Shown here one piece after another: positions 6,225-12,783 of a stretch of DNA of 16,798 nucleotides (position 1 is its first letter; every line of letters starts with the position of its first letter). The stretch lies in contig JAICQC010000045.1 in NCBI GenBank assembly GCA_025938055.1, positions 1-16,798 of the forward strand. Reading direction: 5' to 3'. The position numbers were made by a program, and so were the translations under genes. Below the pieces are notes generated by a model, which was not told the origin of the DNA, ran no database searches, and worked only from the letters and a program-made list of their open reading frames with translations. The DNA is from Anaerolineales bacterium (GTDB lineage: Bacteria > Chloroflexota > Anaerolineae > Anaerolineales > Villigracilaceae).

Positions 6225-8623
6225 TCATACGGCTGCTGCGCAGAATTGCCTCCGCAGATGCGCTTGGGTTGCTGCTGGTCCTCGTTGCACTGCAAGCCCT
6301 CACGTTTGGCATTGCCTCCTCCCTGCGGGACACAGACACTACGTACTTCTTCTGGGTCTGCCTGCTTGCCGCGCTGATTGCCCTGGCGTTGAGCCGGCGC
6401 GCTGCAGATGGCATCGTGGCGTCGGTGTTAATAATCGTGCTCGGCGTCTCAGGCGCGTGGATCCTCGGAGCGCGGCTTACGGCTCCCCTGGTCGAAGTTG
6501 GCAAAGCGATCCTTGCAATCGTTCCGCAGATCGTGCCTGCCATCCGGTCAGAACTGCCGATCGACACAGCCGCGGTTGCCGAGACCTGGCTCGCCGTGAC
6601 ACAAGCTTCCACGGCATTGAGCGCACGCGTGCAAACCTGGCTGTTCGGTCTGGACAGCAACATCACGGTCAACGACCCGCTCATCCGCAATATGGTCTGG
6701 CTGCTGGTCTTCTGGCTCGTCGCCGCCTGGATGGGCTGGTTCGCCGGACGCCGTAATGCGATCGCAGCACTGCTGCCGTCCATCCTGTTGCTGGCATTCA
6801 TTACCTCCTACAGCGAACACCGGGTCGAAACGCTCTGGCTGATGGTCTTCGTGCTGCTCCTGCTGATGGGCATCTGGAATTACCGGAACCATACCCAACA
6901 ATGGGAACACAGAAAGGTGGATTACTCGGACAGCATCCGCTACGATGTCAGTCAGGCGGTGATCTTCCTTTCGCTCATCCTTGGTTTCGCGGCGTTCGTC
7001 ACACCTTCCGTCTCCTGGCGCGAGATCCGCGATTTCCTGCGCGAGCGGAATAAAAATGAGATCGCGGAGACGCTCGGCGTCCAGCAGCAGCAGGTCTCTG
7101 CGCAGCCTGCACCCACACAGAGACCTTCCCTGCCGCGCGATCACTTGTTGAGCGGCGGCTTTGCCCAGTCGCAGGAAGTGGTCATGACGATACGTACGGG
7201 CGAACTGCCTCCGGTGGTCAACCCTTCGCTCACGGCAGATGCGCCGCGTTATTACTGGCGCAGTACCACCTACGACACGTATGTCGGCGCGGGCTGGATT
7301 ACCAGTTCAGCGCCACCGCAGAGGCTGGATGCGAACACGCCGCTCATCCCGGGTCTGCTCAATAACTATCGCAACCTTCATCTGGATGTGCAGATGGCAG
7401 AATCGGAAGGTAAGTTGTTCTGGAGCGGAATCCTGTTCAGCGCAGATGTGCCCATCACCGCGGACTGGCGGCTCAGACCCCAATCGGGCTTGTTCACCAA
7501 CCAATCGGCATTGCTCCAGGCGGATATGTTCGCCGCCCTCAGCAATGCCAGCGCCTACCAGGCGGAAGCCTACATTCCCACAGCCACCATTGAGGAACTG
7601 CGCGCTGCTTCCACCGAGTATCCCGAGGAGATTGCCGAGCGCTATCTGCGCCTCCCCAGTTCTGTGCCGGAGCGCGTCCGTGAACTTGCGGGAGAGATCA
7701 CACAGGGCAGGCAGAATCCCTACGACCAGGCAAAAGCCATCGAAGCGTATTTACGCACATATCCGTATGATCTCGAGGTCCCGGCTCCTCCTGACGACCA
7801 GGACGTGGCGGATTACTTCCTGTTCGACCTAAAAAAAGGCTACTGCGATTATTACGCAACAGCGATGGTCGTTTTGGCGCGACTCAACGGGCTTCCCACA
7901 CGCTTTGTCTCGGGGTATGCCTCGGGTTCGTATGATGCGGCAAACGCGCAGTATATCGTCCAGGAGCTGCACGCGCACTCGTGGGCGGAAGTGTACTTCC
8001 CCGAGTTTGGTTGGATCGAGTTCGAGCCGACCGCCGCGCAGCCTGAGATCGAAATCCCCGCATCCAGGGAAGAGCCTACCGCTCCTCAGGGGCCCGATAC
8101 GACGGCAACCCGTTTGCTCAACCGCTTCCGGCTGGAGCAACTGCTCTACTGGCTGTCGCCCATTGCCGTCCTGCTGTTTGGTTCCATTCTCTATTTTGCC
8201 GTGATCGAACGCTGGCTGTACCTGCGACTTGCCCCGGCAGCGGCTGTCGAAAAAATCTATCACCGCCTGTATCGCCTGGGTCGCCCACTGGCGGGCGAAC
8301 GCACAAGGGCAGAGACCGCGCAGGAATTCATGGGCAAACTCATCGATTCGATTAGCGCGCTCAGAGGTCGTTCTCGTTTTACGAAATCATTATCAAGTGC
8401 TCAACAGGATATTGAATCCTTGACCCATATCTATCAGGGCACATTATTTGCACATCATAATATTCATAAGCAGGATACAGAACGAGCGTTGAATATCTGG
8501 AAACGCTTACGATTACGCCTGCTGCTCGCGCGGCTACATGTCGTTGCGAGCGAACGCTGGTCGAGTGCTGCGAAGCGTCGTATTGAGACCGAGAGGGCGC
8601 AGCAGCCTTCTGTTTCCATGTAA
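6221..8623 (+). CDS. TgpA-type membrane transglutaminase-like protein (DUF3488 plus transglutaminase core)
   Basis: This 800-residue protein has about seven N-terminal membrane segments (residues ~14-34, 42-60, 66-86, 156-176, 182-198, 203-220, 244-262). A large extracytoplasmic region contains the transglutaminase-like core, and one more membrane segment follows (~644-663) with a cytoplasmic tail. Catalytic candidates are Cys542 (KKGYCDYYATAM), His586 (HAHSWAEVYF) and an acidic residue, Glu602 (GWIEFEPTAA), where other transglutaminases have Asp; Glu is common in this subfamily. The ATG at 6221 overlaps the DUF58 stop by 4 bp. The last ~100 codons look more AT-rich than the rest. It probably acts on envelope proteins or peptides; no substrate is known. 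Confidence 0.9.
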   Translation: MIIRLLRRIASADALGLLLVLVALQALTFGIASSLRDTDTTYFFWVCLLAALIALALSRRAADGIVASVLIIVLGVSGAWILGARLTAPLVEVGKAILAIVPQIVPAIRSELPIDTAAVAETWLAVTQASTALSARVQTWLFGLDSNITVNDPLIRNMVWLLVFWLVAAWMGWFAGRRNAIAALLPSILLLAFITSYSEHRVETLWLMVFVLLLLMGIWNYRNHTQQWEHRKVDYSDSIRYDVSQAVIFLSLILGFAAFVTPSVSWREIRDFLRERNKNEIAETLGVQQQQVSAQPAPTQRPSLPRDHLLSGGFAQSQEVVMTIRTGELPPVVNPSLTADAPRYYWRSTTYDTYVGAGWITSSAPPQRLDANTPLIPGLLNNYRNLHLDVQMAESEGKLFWSGILFSADVPITADWRLRPQSGLFTNQSALLQADMFAALSNASAYQAEAYIPTATIEELRAASTEYPEEIAERYLRLPSSVPERVRELAGEITQGRQNPYDQAKAIEAYLRTYPYDLEVPAPPDDQDVADYFLFDLKKGYCDYYATAMVVLARLNGLPTRFVSGYASGSYDAANAQYIVQELHAHSWAEVYFPEFGWIEFEPTAAQPEIEIPASREEPTAPQGPDTTATRLLNRFRLEQLLYWLSPIAVLLFGSILYFAVIERWLYLRLAPAAAVEKIYHRLYRLGRPLAGERTRAETAQEFMGKLIDSISALRGRSRFTKSLSSAQQDIESLTHIYQGTLFAHHNIHKQDTERALNIWKRLRLRLLLARLHVVASERWSSAAKRRIETERAQQPSVSM

Positions 8624-8679
8624 AGCAAAGTTCTGTGCAGGCAGCGTCCTCTCGTTTGAGAAAATCTTGATTGCCAGAA

Positions 8680-8706
8680 GATTGCTTCGTCTCCTCGCAA
8701 TGACAT
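8680..8706. repeat. Fragment of a dispersed short repeat
   Basis: The sequence has the form GATTGCTTCGTC-TCCTCGCAATGACA, which resembles a widely dispersed bacterial intergenic repeat. Read on the other strand it gives the spurious peptide MSLRGDEAI. It lies in the 263-bp gap between the transglutaminase and SET genes, whose remaining part (8710-8795) is notably AT-rich. Confidence 0.4.
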
Positions 8707-8748
8707 AAGTTCCTTATCTTAAAATTTTCATATACATGACTTCACTTA

Positions 8749-8777
8749 TTGATTTTGATTCAATAATGTTGTATATT
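8749..8777 (+). promoter_or_regulatory. Promoter of the SET-domain gene
   Basis: TTGATT (8749-8754), a 17-bp spacer, and TATATT (8772-8777), set in AT-rich DNA. The predicted transcript starts near 8784 and would carry the 15-bp inverted repeat at 8795-8855 in its leader. Confidence 0.5.
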
Positions 8778-8794
8778 GTTTCAAGTATTTTAGA

Positions 8795-8855
8795 AACCTT
8801 GCGAAGGTTTTCCCTATAAAAAAGTTTGGTGCTCATCCATAACCTTCGCAAGGTT
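8795..8855. repeat. Perfect inverted pair of the AACCTTGCGAAGGTT repeat
   Basis: AACCTTGCGAAGGTT (8795-8809) and its exact reverse complement AACCTTCGCAAGGTT (8841-8855) are separated by 31 nt. Each arm is itself a near-palindrome (AACCTT/AAGGTT around GCG). As RNA it would form a 15-bp stem 19 nt upstream of the SET gene's ribosome binding site. Confidence 0.75.
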
Positions 8856-8886
8856 GTAGACTTACTGTTGAAGAAAGGAATCTGAA

Positions 8887-9375
8887 ATGGATTCGATGGA
8901 TACGCTGACAATCAAAACAGAAAATAAATTTAGAAGTTTGATCACCAAACAGGCATATAAAAAGGGAGAGGTCATCTGCGAAATCCCCACTGAAAAAGTC
9001 GTGGACAAAGCCAATCGCTACACCGTCCAGATCGGTCGTGACCGCCATACGGAGGTCGGTAAGCTCTCTGCGCTCAACCACTCCTGCGACCCCAACGTGA
9101 TCCTGGATACCGAACATTTGCAGATGGTCGCACGTCGCGACATCGAAAAGGCCGAGGAACTTTCGTTCTTCTATCCTGCCACAGAGTGGGAAATGGATGC
9201 GCCGTTCATCTGCCTTTGCGGCTCATCGAATTGCATCCATGTGGTAGCTGGCGCGCGCTTTCTGCCACTCTCCACGCTGGAGAACCATTATCTCAACCGC
9301 CACATCCGCGAAATGATGATCGAGTTGCTGGAGAATACAGAACTCCATCTCACGCAGTTGACCAAGAGCGAATAA
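8887..9375 (+). CDS. Small stand-alone SET-domain protein-lysine methyltransferase
   Basis: This 162-residue protein is essentially one SET domain. It shows the NHSC motif (residues 64-67, SALNHSCDPNV), which forms the pseudoknot and the S-adenosylmethionine/lysine channel. The ELSFFYPATEW segment carries the likely catalytic Tyr96. A post-SET motif, Cys109-x-Cys111-x4-Cys116 (CLCGSSNC), follows. In SUV39-type enzymes a CxCx4C post-SET and the Cys of NHSC bind a zinc ion that completes the active site, and all these ligands are present. The start at 8887 follows AAAGGAA with a 6-base gap. A strong terminator follows the stop. The substrate is unknown; it could be a ribosomal or DNA-bound protein. 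Confidence 0.85.
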   Translation: MDSMDTLTIKTENKFRSLITKQAYKKGEVICEIPTEKVVDKANRYTVQIGRDRHTEVGKLSALNHSCDPNVILDTEHLQMVARRDIEKAEELSFFYPATEWEMDAPFICLCGSSNCIHVVAGARFLPLSTLENHYLNRHIREMMIELLENTELHLTQLTKSE

Positions 9376-9379
9376 AGAG

Positions 9380-9409
9380 ACACCCGCCAGTTGGCGGGTG
9401 TTTGATTTT
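9380..9409 (+). terminator. Intrinsic terminator after the SET gene
   Basis: A 10-bp GC-rich stem, ACACCCGCCA (9380-9389) and TGGCGGGTGT (9392-9401), has only GT left at the centre, so the top pairs must open. It is followed by TTGATTTT and begins 5 bp after the SET stop codon. Confidence 0.8.
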
Positions 9410-9532
9410 ACCTGTCAGGATCAATCCAAAATTCTGTTTTTAGAGTATGCTTGACCCATACGCAATCCGCGCTGTTGCCGTCCGCCGAAGGTACGACCGC
9501 AGAGAGGGGCGTCTATAAAGAGGAGTTTGTCC

Positions 9533-10048
9533 ATGTCCGATAACACCAAGGTACTTGTTAGAAATGCCAGGGATCAGGATATTCCTGCGGTTGTAGAAAT
9601 CGATGCCGAGGCGTTCTCCCCCTATGGAACCGTTGAAAACCCGGAAACGTTTCAGCTCCGGCTGAGAGCCTTCCCGGATGGCTTTATTATTTTGGTAGCC
9701 GATAATGAGATTGCAGGATTTGGTTGTTCGGAAAAATGGTTGACCGAGCGTGAGCCGGCACTGGACGAGAATCCCCTGGCGACCCACCAGCCTGACGGCA
9801 GGATACTGTGTATCACAGGGATGGCTGTCAGAATGAAATATCGGGGGAAAGGCTATGGTTTACGTATGCTGGAAAAGTTCCTTGAGATCGCCCACGGAGA
9901 ACGCTGTCAGAAAATCATTGTCGAGACGAGCCAGGCGCAAGATTTTTTTCTAAAACGAGGCTTCGAGACGGTTCAACATCGCACGGAAAACAGGGTTTCC
10001 CTGGATGTTATGTCGCTCGATGTAGGATCCCATCGCAAGCAGGAGTGA
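9533..10048 (+). CDS. GNAT-family N-acetyltransferase
   Basis: This 171-residue protein has the GNAT fold. After an N-terminal VRNARDQDIPAVVEID segment, a long central part leads to the acetyl-CoA-binding motif A, ITGMAVRMKYRGKGYGLRML, with the R-x-x-G-x-G loop at residues 104-109. A QDFFLKRGFETVQ segment (motif B region) follows. ATG 9533 is preferred over the TTG at 9527 because AGAGGAG lies 7 bases upstream. It stands alone between the SET terminator and the next gene. The substrate cannot be told; the ERCQKIIVETSQAQDFFLKRGF ending is typical of small-molecule or protein-amine acetyltransferases. Confidence 0.85.
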   Translation: MSDNTKVLVRNARDQDIPAVVEIDAEAFSPYGTVENPETFQLRLRAFPDGFIILVADNEIAGFGCSEKWLTEREPALDENPLATHQPDGRILCITGMAVRMKYRGKGYGLRMLEKFLEIAHGERCQKIIVETSQAQDFFLKRGFETVQHRTENRVSLDVMSLDVGSHRKQE

Positions 10049-10110
10049 ATAGCTGCGTACCGTGGCGTATCGTGTGTCGCTGCGACATTTACCTTGGTCC
10101 TCAATAAACT

Positions 10111-10569
10111 GTGCAAAAATCAAACCGCCTCCGACTGTTAATGAGTGTACTCACCGCCCTGATCGTCACCGCGGCGGTGGGTATCTACGTCTGGGTGTAC
10201 ATGTTTAACCCTTGCGAAGAGGATGCTGTGAAGCAGGCATCTGCTTTTCTGAGCATTCAGTTGAGAGCGCATGACGATCTCTATCAGTTTACAACCACCG
10301 TATATCAAGACGGGATCAACCCCCCGGTGAGTAAGATGCAGCAAATCTTCATGGATACCCAGACCGCGGCTGTGCCCGTCTGTATGCAAAAGGCGAAAAC
10401 CGAGCTGCTCAACTACATGCGGACGGTGATCCGTGCCTTCCGGGCATTCGAGGCAGGCGCGTCAGATATCACGATCAGAGACCTGGTGAGTCAGTCCAAT
10501 ACGCATTATGATAATTTCAATTCGGAATTGGAAGCTGTCAACAAGTGTGCACCATTCTGTCTTCCGTAA
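10111..10569 (+). CDS. Hypothetical membrane-anchored protein with four extracytoplasmic cysteines
   Basis: No family is recognised. The 152 residues start with a short basic stretch and one hydrophobic segment (about 9-31), followed by a mostly helical domain with Cys35, Cys91, Cys146 and Cys150, the last two as CAPFC at the C-terminus. The pattern suggests an exported domain held by an N-terminal anchor and perhaps two disulfides. The start is uncertain: GTG 10111 keeps the positive residues before the membrane segment, while ATG 10141 is an alternative; neither has a good ribosome binding site. The selenoprotein-like DsrE gene follows 40 bp later in the same direction. Confidence 0.65.
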   Translation: MQKSNRLRLLMSVLTALIVTAAVGIYVWVYMFNPCEEDAVKQASAFLSIQLRAHDDLYQFTTTVYQDGINPPVSKMQQIFMDTQTAAVPVCMQKAKTELLNYMRTVIRAFRAFEAGASDITIRDLVSQSNTHYDNFNSELEAVNKCAPFCLP

Positions 10570-10609
10570 GGTCATCGCGCTGCGGTAGAATGTTAAAAAG
10601 GAGAGAGGC

Positions 10610-10969
10610 ATGAAGGTGTTAGTGAAAAGTGCCTGGGGGTCCGACGATCCCACCAAGGCAGCTTTCCCGTTCCTGCATGGGAATGCGCTGGCAGAGGCTC
10701 GTCATGATGTACAAATCTTTTTATTGGGCGAGGCAGTTTCATTAATGCGCGACCCGGTTGCCAATGCAGTGATCCCTGTTGGCTGGCCCCCTCTGGCTGA
10801 AACGTTACAGAAAACAATTTCACTTGGAATAACGATCCATGTTTGAGGAGCCTGCTCGAGGGCCCGTGGGGTCCTTGACTCAGACCTGGCTGGAAAAAAT
10901 GCCGTCTTAGCCAGCCCTGTCATCCTAATGCAGCTCATTGAGTGGGCTGATAAGCTGCTGACCGAATGA
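10610..10969 (+). CDS. DsrE-family selenoprotein (in-frame UGA read as selenocysteine 79)
   Basis: The frame starts at ATG 10610 after AAAAAGGAGAGAGG and runs 78 codons to TGA (10844-10846). It then continues 40 codons to TGA 10967-10969, giving 119 residues with position 79 as Sec. Both halves belong to one DsrE-like protein: MKVLVKSAWGSDDPTKAAF and FPFLHGNALAEARHDVQIFL before the TGA, then GACSRARGVLDSDLAGKNAV and LMQLIEWADKLLTE after it. Homologues as I recall them have Cys-Gly-Ala-Cys where this reads TGA-Gly-Ala-Cys, so the TGA replaces the redox or sulfur-carrier Cys; DsrE and TusD use a Cys at about residue 78. A SECIS-like stem-loop lies 9 nt downstream. The alternative is a nonsense-mutated pseudogene, but the tail shows no decay. 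A conventional gene caller would stop at 10846. Confidence 0.75.
10856..10878 (+). promoter_or_regulatory. Candidate bacterial SECIS element
   Basis: A ten-pair stem (10856-10865 with 10869-10878, two of the pairs G-U) is capped by the loop GUG (10866-10868). It begins 9 nt after the TGA, and the loop starts after 19 intervening nt. Known bacterial SECIS hairpins lie in this distance range and carry a G among the first two loop bases. The stem lies inside the coding sequence, and the AGG codon in its 5' arm may reflect structural constraint. Confidence 0.65.
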
Positions 10970-11070
10970 AATTGAGTAAGGCTTTACAGGTAGTAAAATA
11001 ATAATGATGAAGGTCCATGGTGCGGCAGGCGTAGGCATGCAACACGATGTCCGTTTCTAAAGGAAGATTC

Positions 11071-11082
11071 ATGATATATCAT
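11071..11082. promoter_or_regulatory. 12-bp palindrome upstream of the sigma factor gene
   Basis: ATGATATATCAT is a perfect palindrome 56 bp before the sigma factor start and could be an operator. The same ATG also opens a 10-codon frame (MIYHKPATLS, stop 11101-11103) behind AAGGAAG. Nothing else was recognised in the 168-bp gap 10970-11137. Confidence 0.25.
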
Positions 11083-11137
11083 AAACCTGCCACACTTAGC
11101 TGAGAAAAGTAAGCACCATACACGTAACCAAGAGCCA

Positions 11138-11698
11138 ATGACAGAATTTTCCTCCCTGCTAAAAGCCGCCCGTAACCTTGATGCCAATGCCCTTACCGCG
11201 ATCTTTGACTTATACTCCCCTGCCCTCTATAAATTTGTATCACGGCTTGTACATGACCCGATCCAGTCCGATAAGATTGTGGCAGACGTGTTCGTGCAGC
11301 TCATGGACGAGCTCGGCGCAGGACAGGGACCACGTACGAATATCAGGTTGTATCTTTATCGAAGTGCCCATCACCTTGTGCTTGAGCGCTTCCGCGATGC
11401 TCATCCACATTCCACGCTGGAAGTTGCCATTGGCACTCCCAAAAAGGACGAATCCACGTCCATGCGGTCCCAGACCGATGAGCGCGTGATGGTGGAGGCG
11501 CTTCTCTCCACCATGAATACTGAGTTGAGTGAAGACCAGCGGCTGGTCATCATCCTTCGGTTTCTGGAGGATTTTAGTCTCAAGGAAACAGCTGAAATTA
11601 TCGGCAAGGACGTGAACAACGTCAAAGTGATCCAGAACCGCGGGCTTGCGAGGTTGAAGAAGGCAATGGGGATGGATGTCGATGCGGAGGAGGGTTAA
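11138..11698 (+). CDS. ECF-like sigma-70 family RNA polymerase sigma factor
   Basis: This 186-residue protein has the region 2 plus region 4 layout of extracytoplasmic-function sigma factors. Region 2 covers about 15-90 (DLYSPALYKFVSRLVHDP, then ADVFVQLMDELG and RLYLYRSAHHLVLERF). Region 4 covers about 125-180 (LSEDQRLVIILRFLEDFSLK, with a helix-turn-helix ending in VIQNRGLARLKKAM). The linker (about 91-124) is polar. The ATG at 11138 has no strong ribosome binding site. No anti-sigma factor with a membrane segment follows; the next gene, 34 bp downstream, encodes a small barrel-like protein. Which promoters it reads is unknown. Confidence 0.85.
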   Translation: MTEFSSLLKAARNLDANALTAIFDLYSPALYKFVSRLVHDPIQSDKIVADVFVQLMDELGAGQGPRTNIRLYLYRSAHHLVLERFRDAHPHSTLEVAIGTPKKDESTSMRSQTDERVMVEALLSTMNTELSEDQRLVIILRFLEDFSLKETAEIIGKDVNNVKVIQNRGLARLKKAMGMDVDAEEG

Positions 11699-11732
11699 AA
11701 CATTGCGTCTGCCATCACAAAAGGAGGCTTAC

Positions 11733-12014
11733 ATGTCTGTACTGGTAACCATGCGCGTGAAGGTTCATGATTTTGATGGGACAAAGCAGGCTGTGGACAA
11801 ATACGGCGACGCCATGCTGAAGGCGGGCTGCCACTGGTTCAAGGTCTATCAGCGGGATGGGGATGATAAGGAGGTGTTGTGGTTGATGGAGTTCGACAGT
11901 CACGAAGCGTTCGAGAAGAGCGGTTCGGATTTTGAAGAGGACTTTGTCTCACTCATCAACCCCGCCAGCGACTGGGACGATGCGGTCTGGACGTTGTCCC
12001 TGCAAAAAGAGTGA
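11733..12014 (+). CDS. Small dimeric alpha-beta-barrel-like protein, function unknown
   Basis: This 93-residue protein starts MSVLVTMRVKVHDFDG and has the strand-helix-helix-strand-strand order of the antibiotic-monooxygenase/YciI-like ferredoxin folds: helices around residues 16-30 and 56-72, and strands at VLVTMRV, HWFKVYQR, EVLWLMEF and AVWTLSL. No catalytic residue is recognised. ATG 11733 is chosen over an upstream in-frame ATG (11676) that overlaps the sigma factor gene, because AAAAGGAGG lies at the right distance. Proximity to the sigma factor suggests co-transcription. Its role could be sensing or enzymatic; the fold assignment rests on pattern only. Confidence 0.7.
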   Translation: MSVLVTMRVKVHDFDGTKQAVDKYGDAMLKAGCHWFKVYQRDGDDKEVLWLMEFDSHEAFEKSGSDFEEDFVSLINPASDWDDAVWTLSLQKE

Positions 12015-12158
12015 GGCGCGCCCCTGGCTACGACTCGCACCGCACATTTATCAGTGAGCTTTTCACCGGTCCACGTGGCTCTCAGCGCTCATGATGGCTG
12101 ATACCGTTGTAAAAGCGCATATGGTGTCCATTCCTTCCACAAGCAAGTAGAGGTGTTT

Positions 12159-12665
12159 ATGGCGAATGATCAATTTGAATATGACGTCGCCCTGTCCTTC
12201 GCTGGTGAGGATCGAGCCGTTGCTGATGAACTTACTCGCCTGCTTACCGAGAAGGGCATCCATGTATTTCGTGATGAGTACAGTGCTGCCGAGTCTGAGG
12301 CGGGGAGCAAGGACAGGACCGATCATGTTGTGAATCTCTATGCCCGGAAAGCGCGTTATTGTGTGCTGCTGATCTCACAACATTATCCGCTAAAAGCGTG
12401 GACGGAAGAAGACAGGACCTCCGCGCAGGAACGCGCACTCCGTGATGCACACGAATACATCCTCCCCATTCAACTTGATGGCACCGATGCACGCGGCGTG
12501 GCGGAGGCAGCAGGCTACAAAGATCTGCGTGAGCGCTCCATGGAAAGCATCTGCGATCTGCTCGAGCAGAAGCTTGCAGCGTCAAAGAGTCGCTCCAGTC
12601 GCCCGTCTCAGTCACACGACCTGCGATCCGGGAATGTCCCAACACAATCTGGTAAGTCAGATTGA
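12159..12665 (+). CDS. TIR-domain protein with altered catalytic position
   Basis: This 168-residue protein is one bacterial TIR domain (about 5-140) with a polar tail. Visible blocks are FEYDVALSFAGEDRAVADEL, GIHVFRDEYSAAE, ARYCVLLISQHYPLKAWTEE and EYILPIQLDGTDARGV. In the homologues I recall, the segment after the conserved Trp reads W-T-x-x-E-R, with Glu the NADase catalytic residue; here it reads WTEEDR, placing Asp85 there. The usual L-W-G after the DxYxxAE strand is also missing (YSAAESEAGS). It may be a binding-only or weakened TIR, but Glu83 or Glu84 might substitute. Start ATG 12159 follows AGAGGTG. TIR proteins serve in defence and signalling; no effector partner is seen. Confidence 0.85.
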   Translation: MANDQFEYDVALSFAGEDRAVADELTRLLTEKGIHVFRDEYSAAESEAGSKDRTDHVVNLYARKARYCVLLISQHYPLKAWTEEDRTSAQERALRDAHEYILPIQLDGTDARGVAEAAGYKDLRERSMESICDLLEQKLAASKSRSSRPSQSHDLRSGNVPTQSGKSD

Positions 12666-12699
12666 CTTCGGGTTGCTGGCATGCTGTGCAGAGAATCGG

Positions 12700-12708
12700 T
12701 GGTATAAT
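12700..12708 (+). promoter_or_regulatory. Extended -10 promoter upstream of carD
   Basis: TGGTATAAT is a TGn plus perfect TATAAT, with no -35 at 16-18 bp. The predicted start near 12715 lies almost on the hairpin of the terminator at 12718, so a transcript would begin with that hairpin. Confidence 0.5.
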
Positions 12709-12717
12709 CAATTTATA

Positions 12718-12757
12718 CGCCAGTCCTTTTGTCGGGCTGGCGCTTTTTCTTTTTTTT
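12718..12757 (+). terminator. Strong intrinsic terminator between the TIR gene and carD
   Basis: A 9-bp stem, CGCCAGTCC (12718-12726) and GGGCTGGCG (12734-12742), one T-G pair, has loop TTTTGTC and is followed by TTTTTCTTTTTTTT. It ends the TIR transcript and lies in the leader of any transcript from the TATAAT at 12703. Confidence 0.85.
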
Positions 12758-12783
12758 CCCACAAGCTTACCTAGGAGACAAGT

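Noticed and set aside
5929..6801. 290-aa minus-strand ORF and other long antisense frames across the DUF58-TgpA genes
   Set aside because: Ser/Arg/Ala-rich low-quality translations opposite clear genes; codon-bias shadows.
8464..8706. 80-aa minus-strand ORF starting MSLRGDEAI
   Set aside because: Its start lies in a dispersed repeat and the rest is antisense to the transglutaminase gene.
10610..10846. 78-residue DsrE protein ending at TGA 10846
   Set aside because: This would cut the protein at its active site; the intact in-frame continuation and SECIS-like hairpin favour readthrough as Sec. Kept as the alternative (pseudogene) reading.
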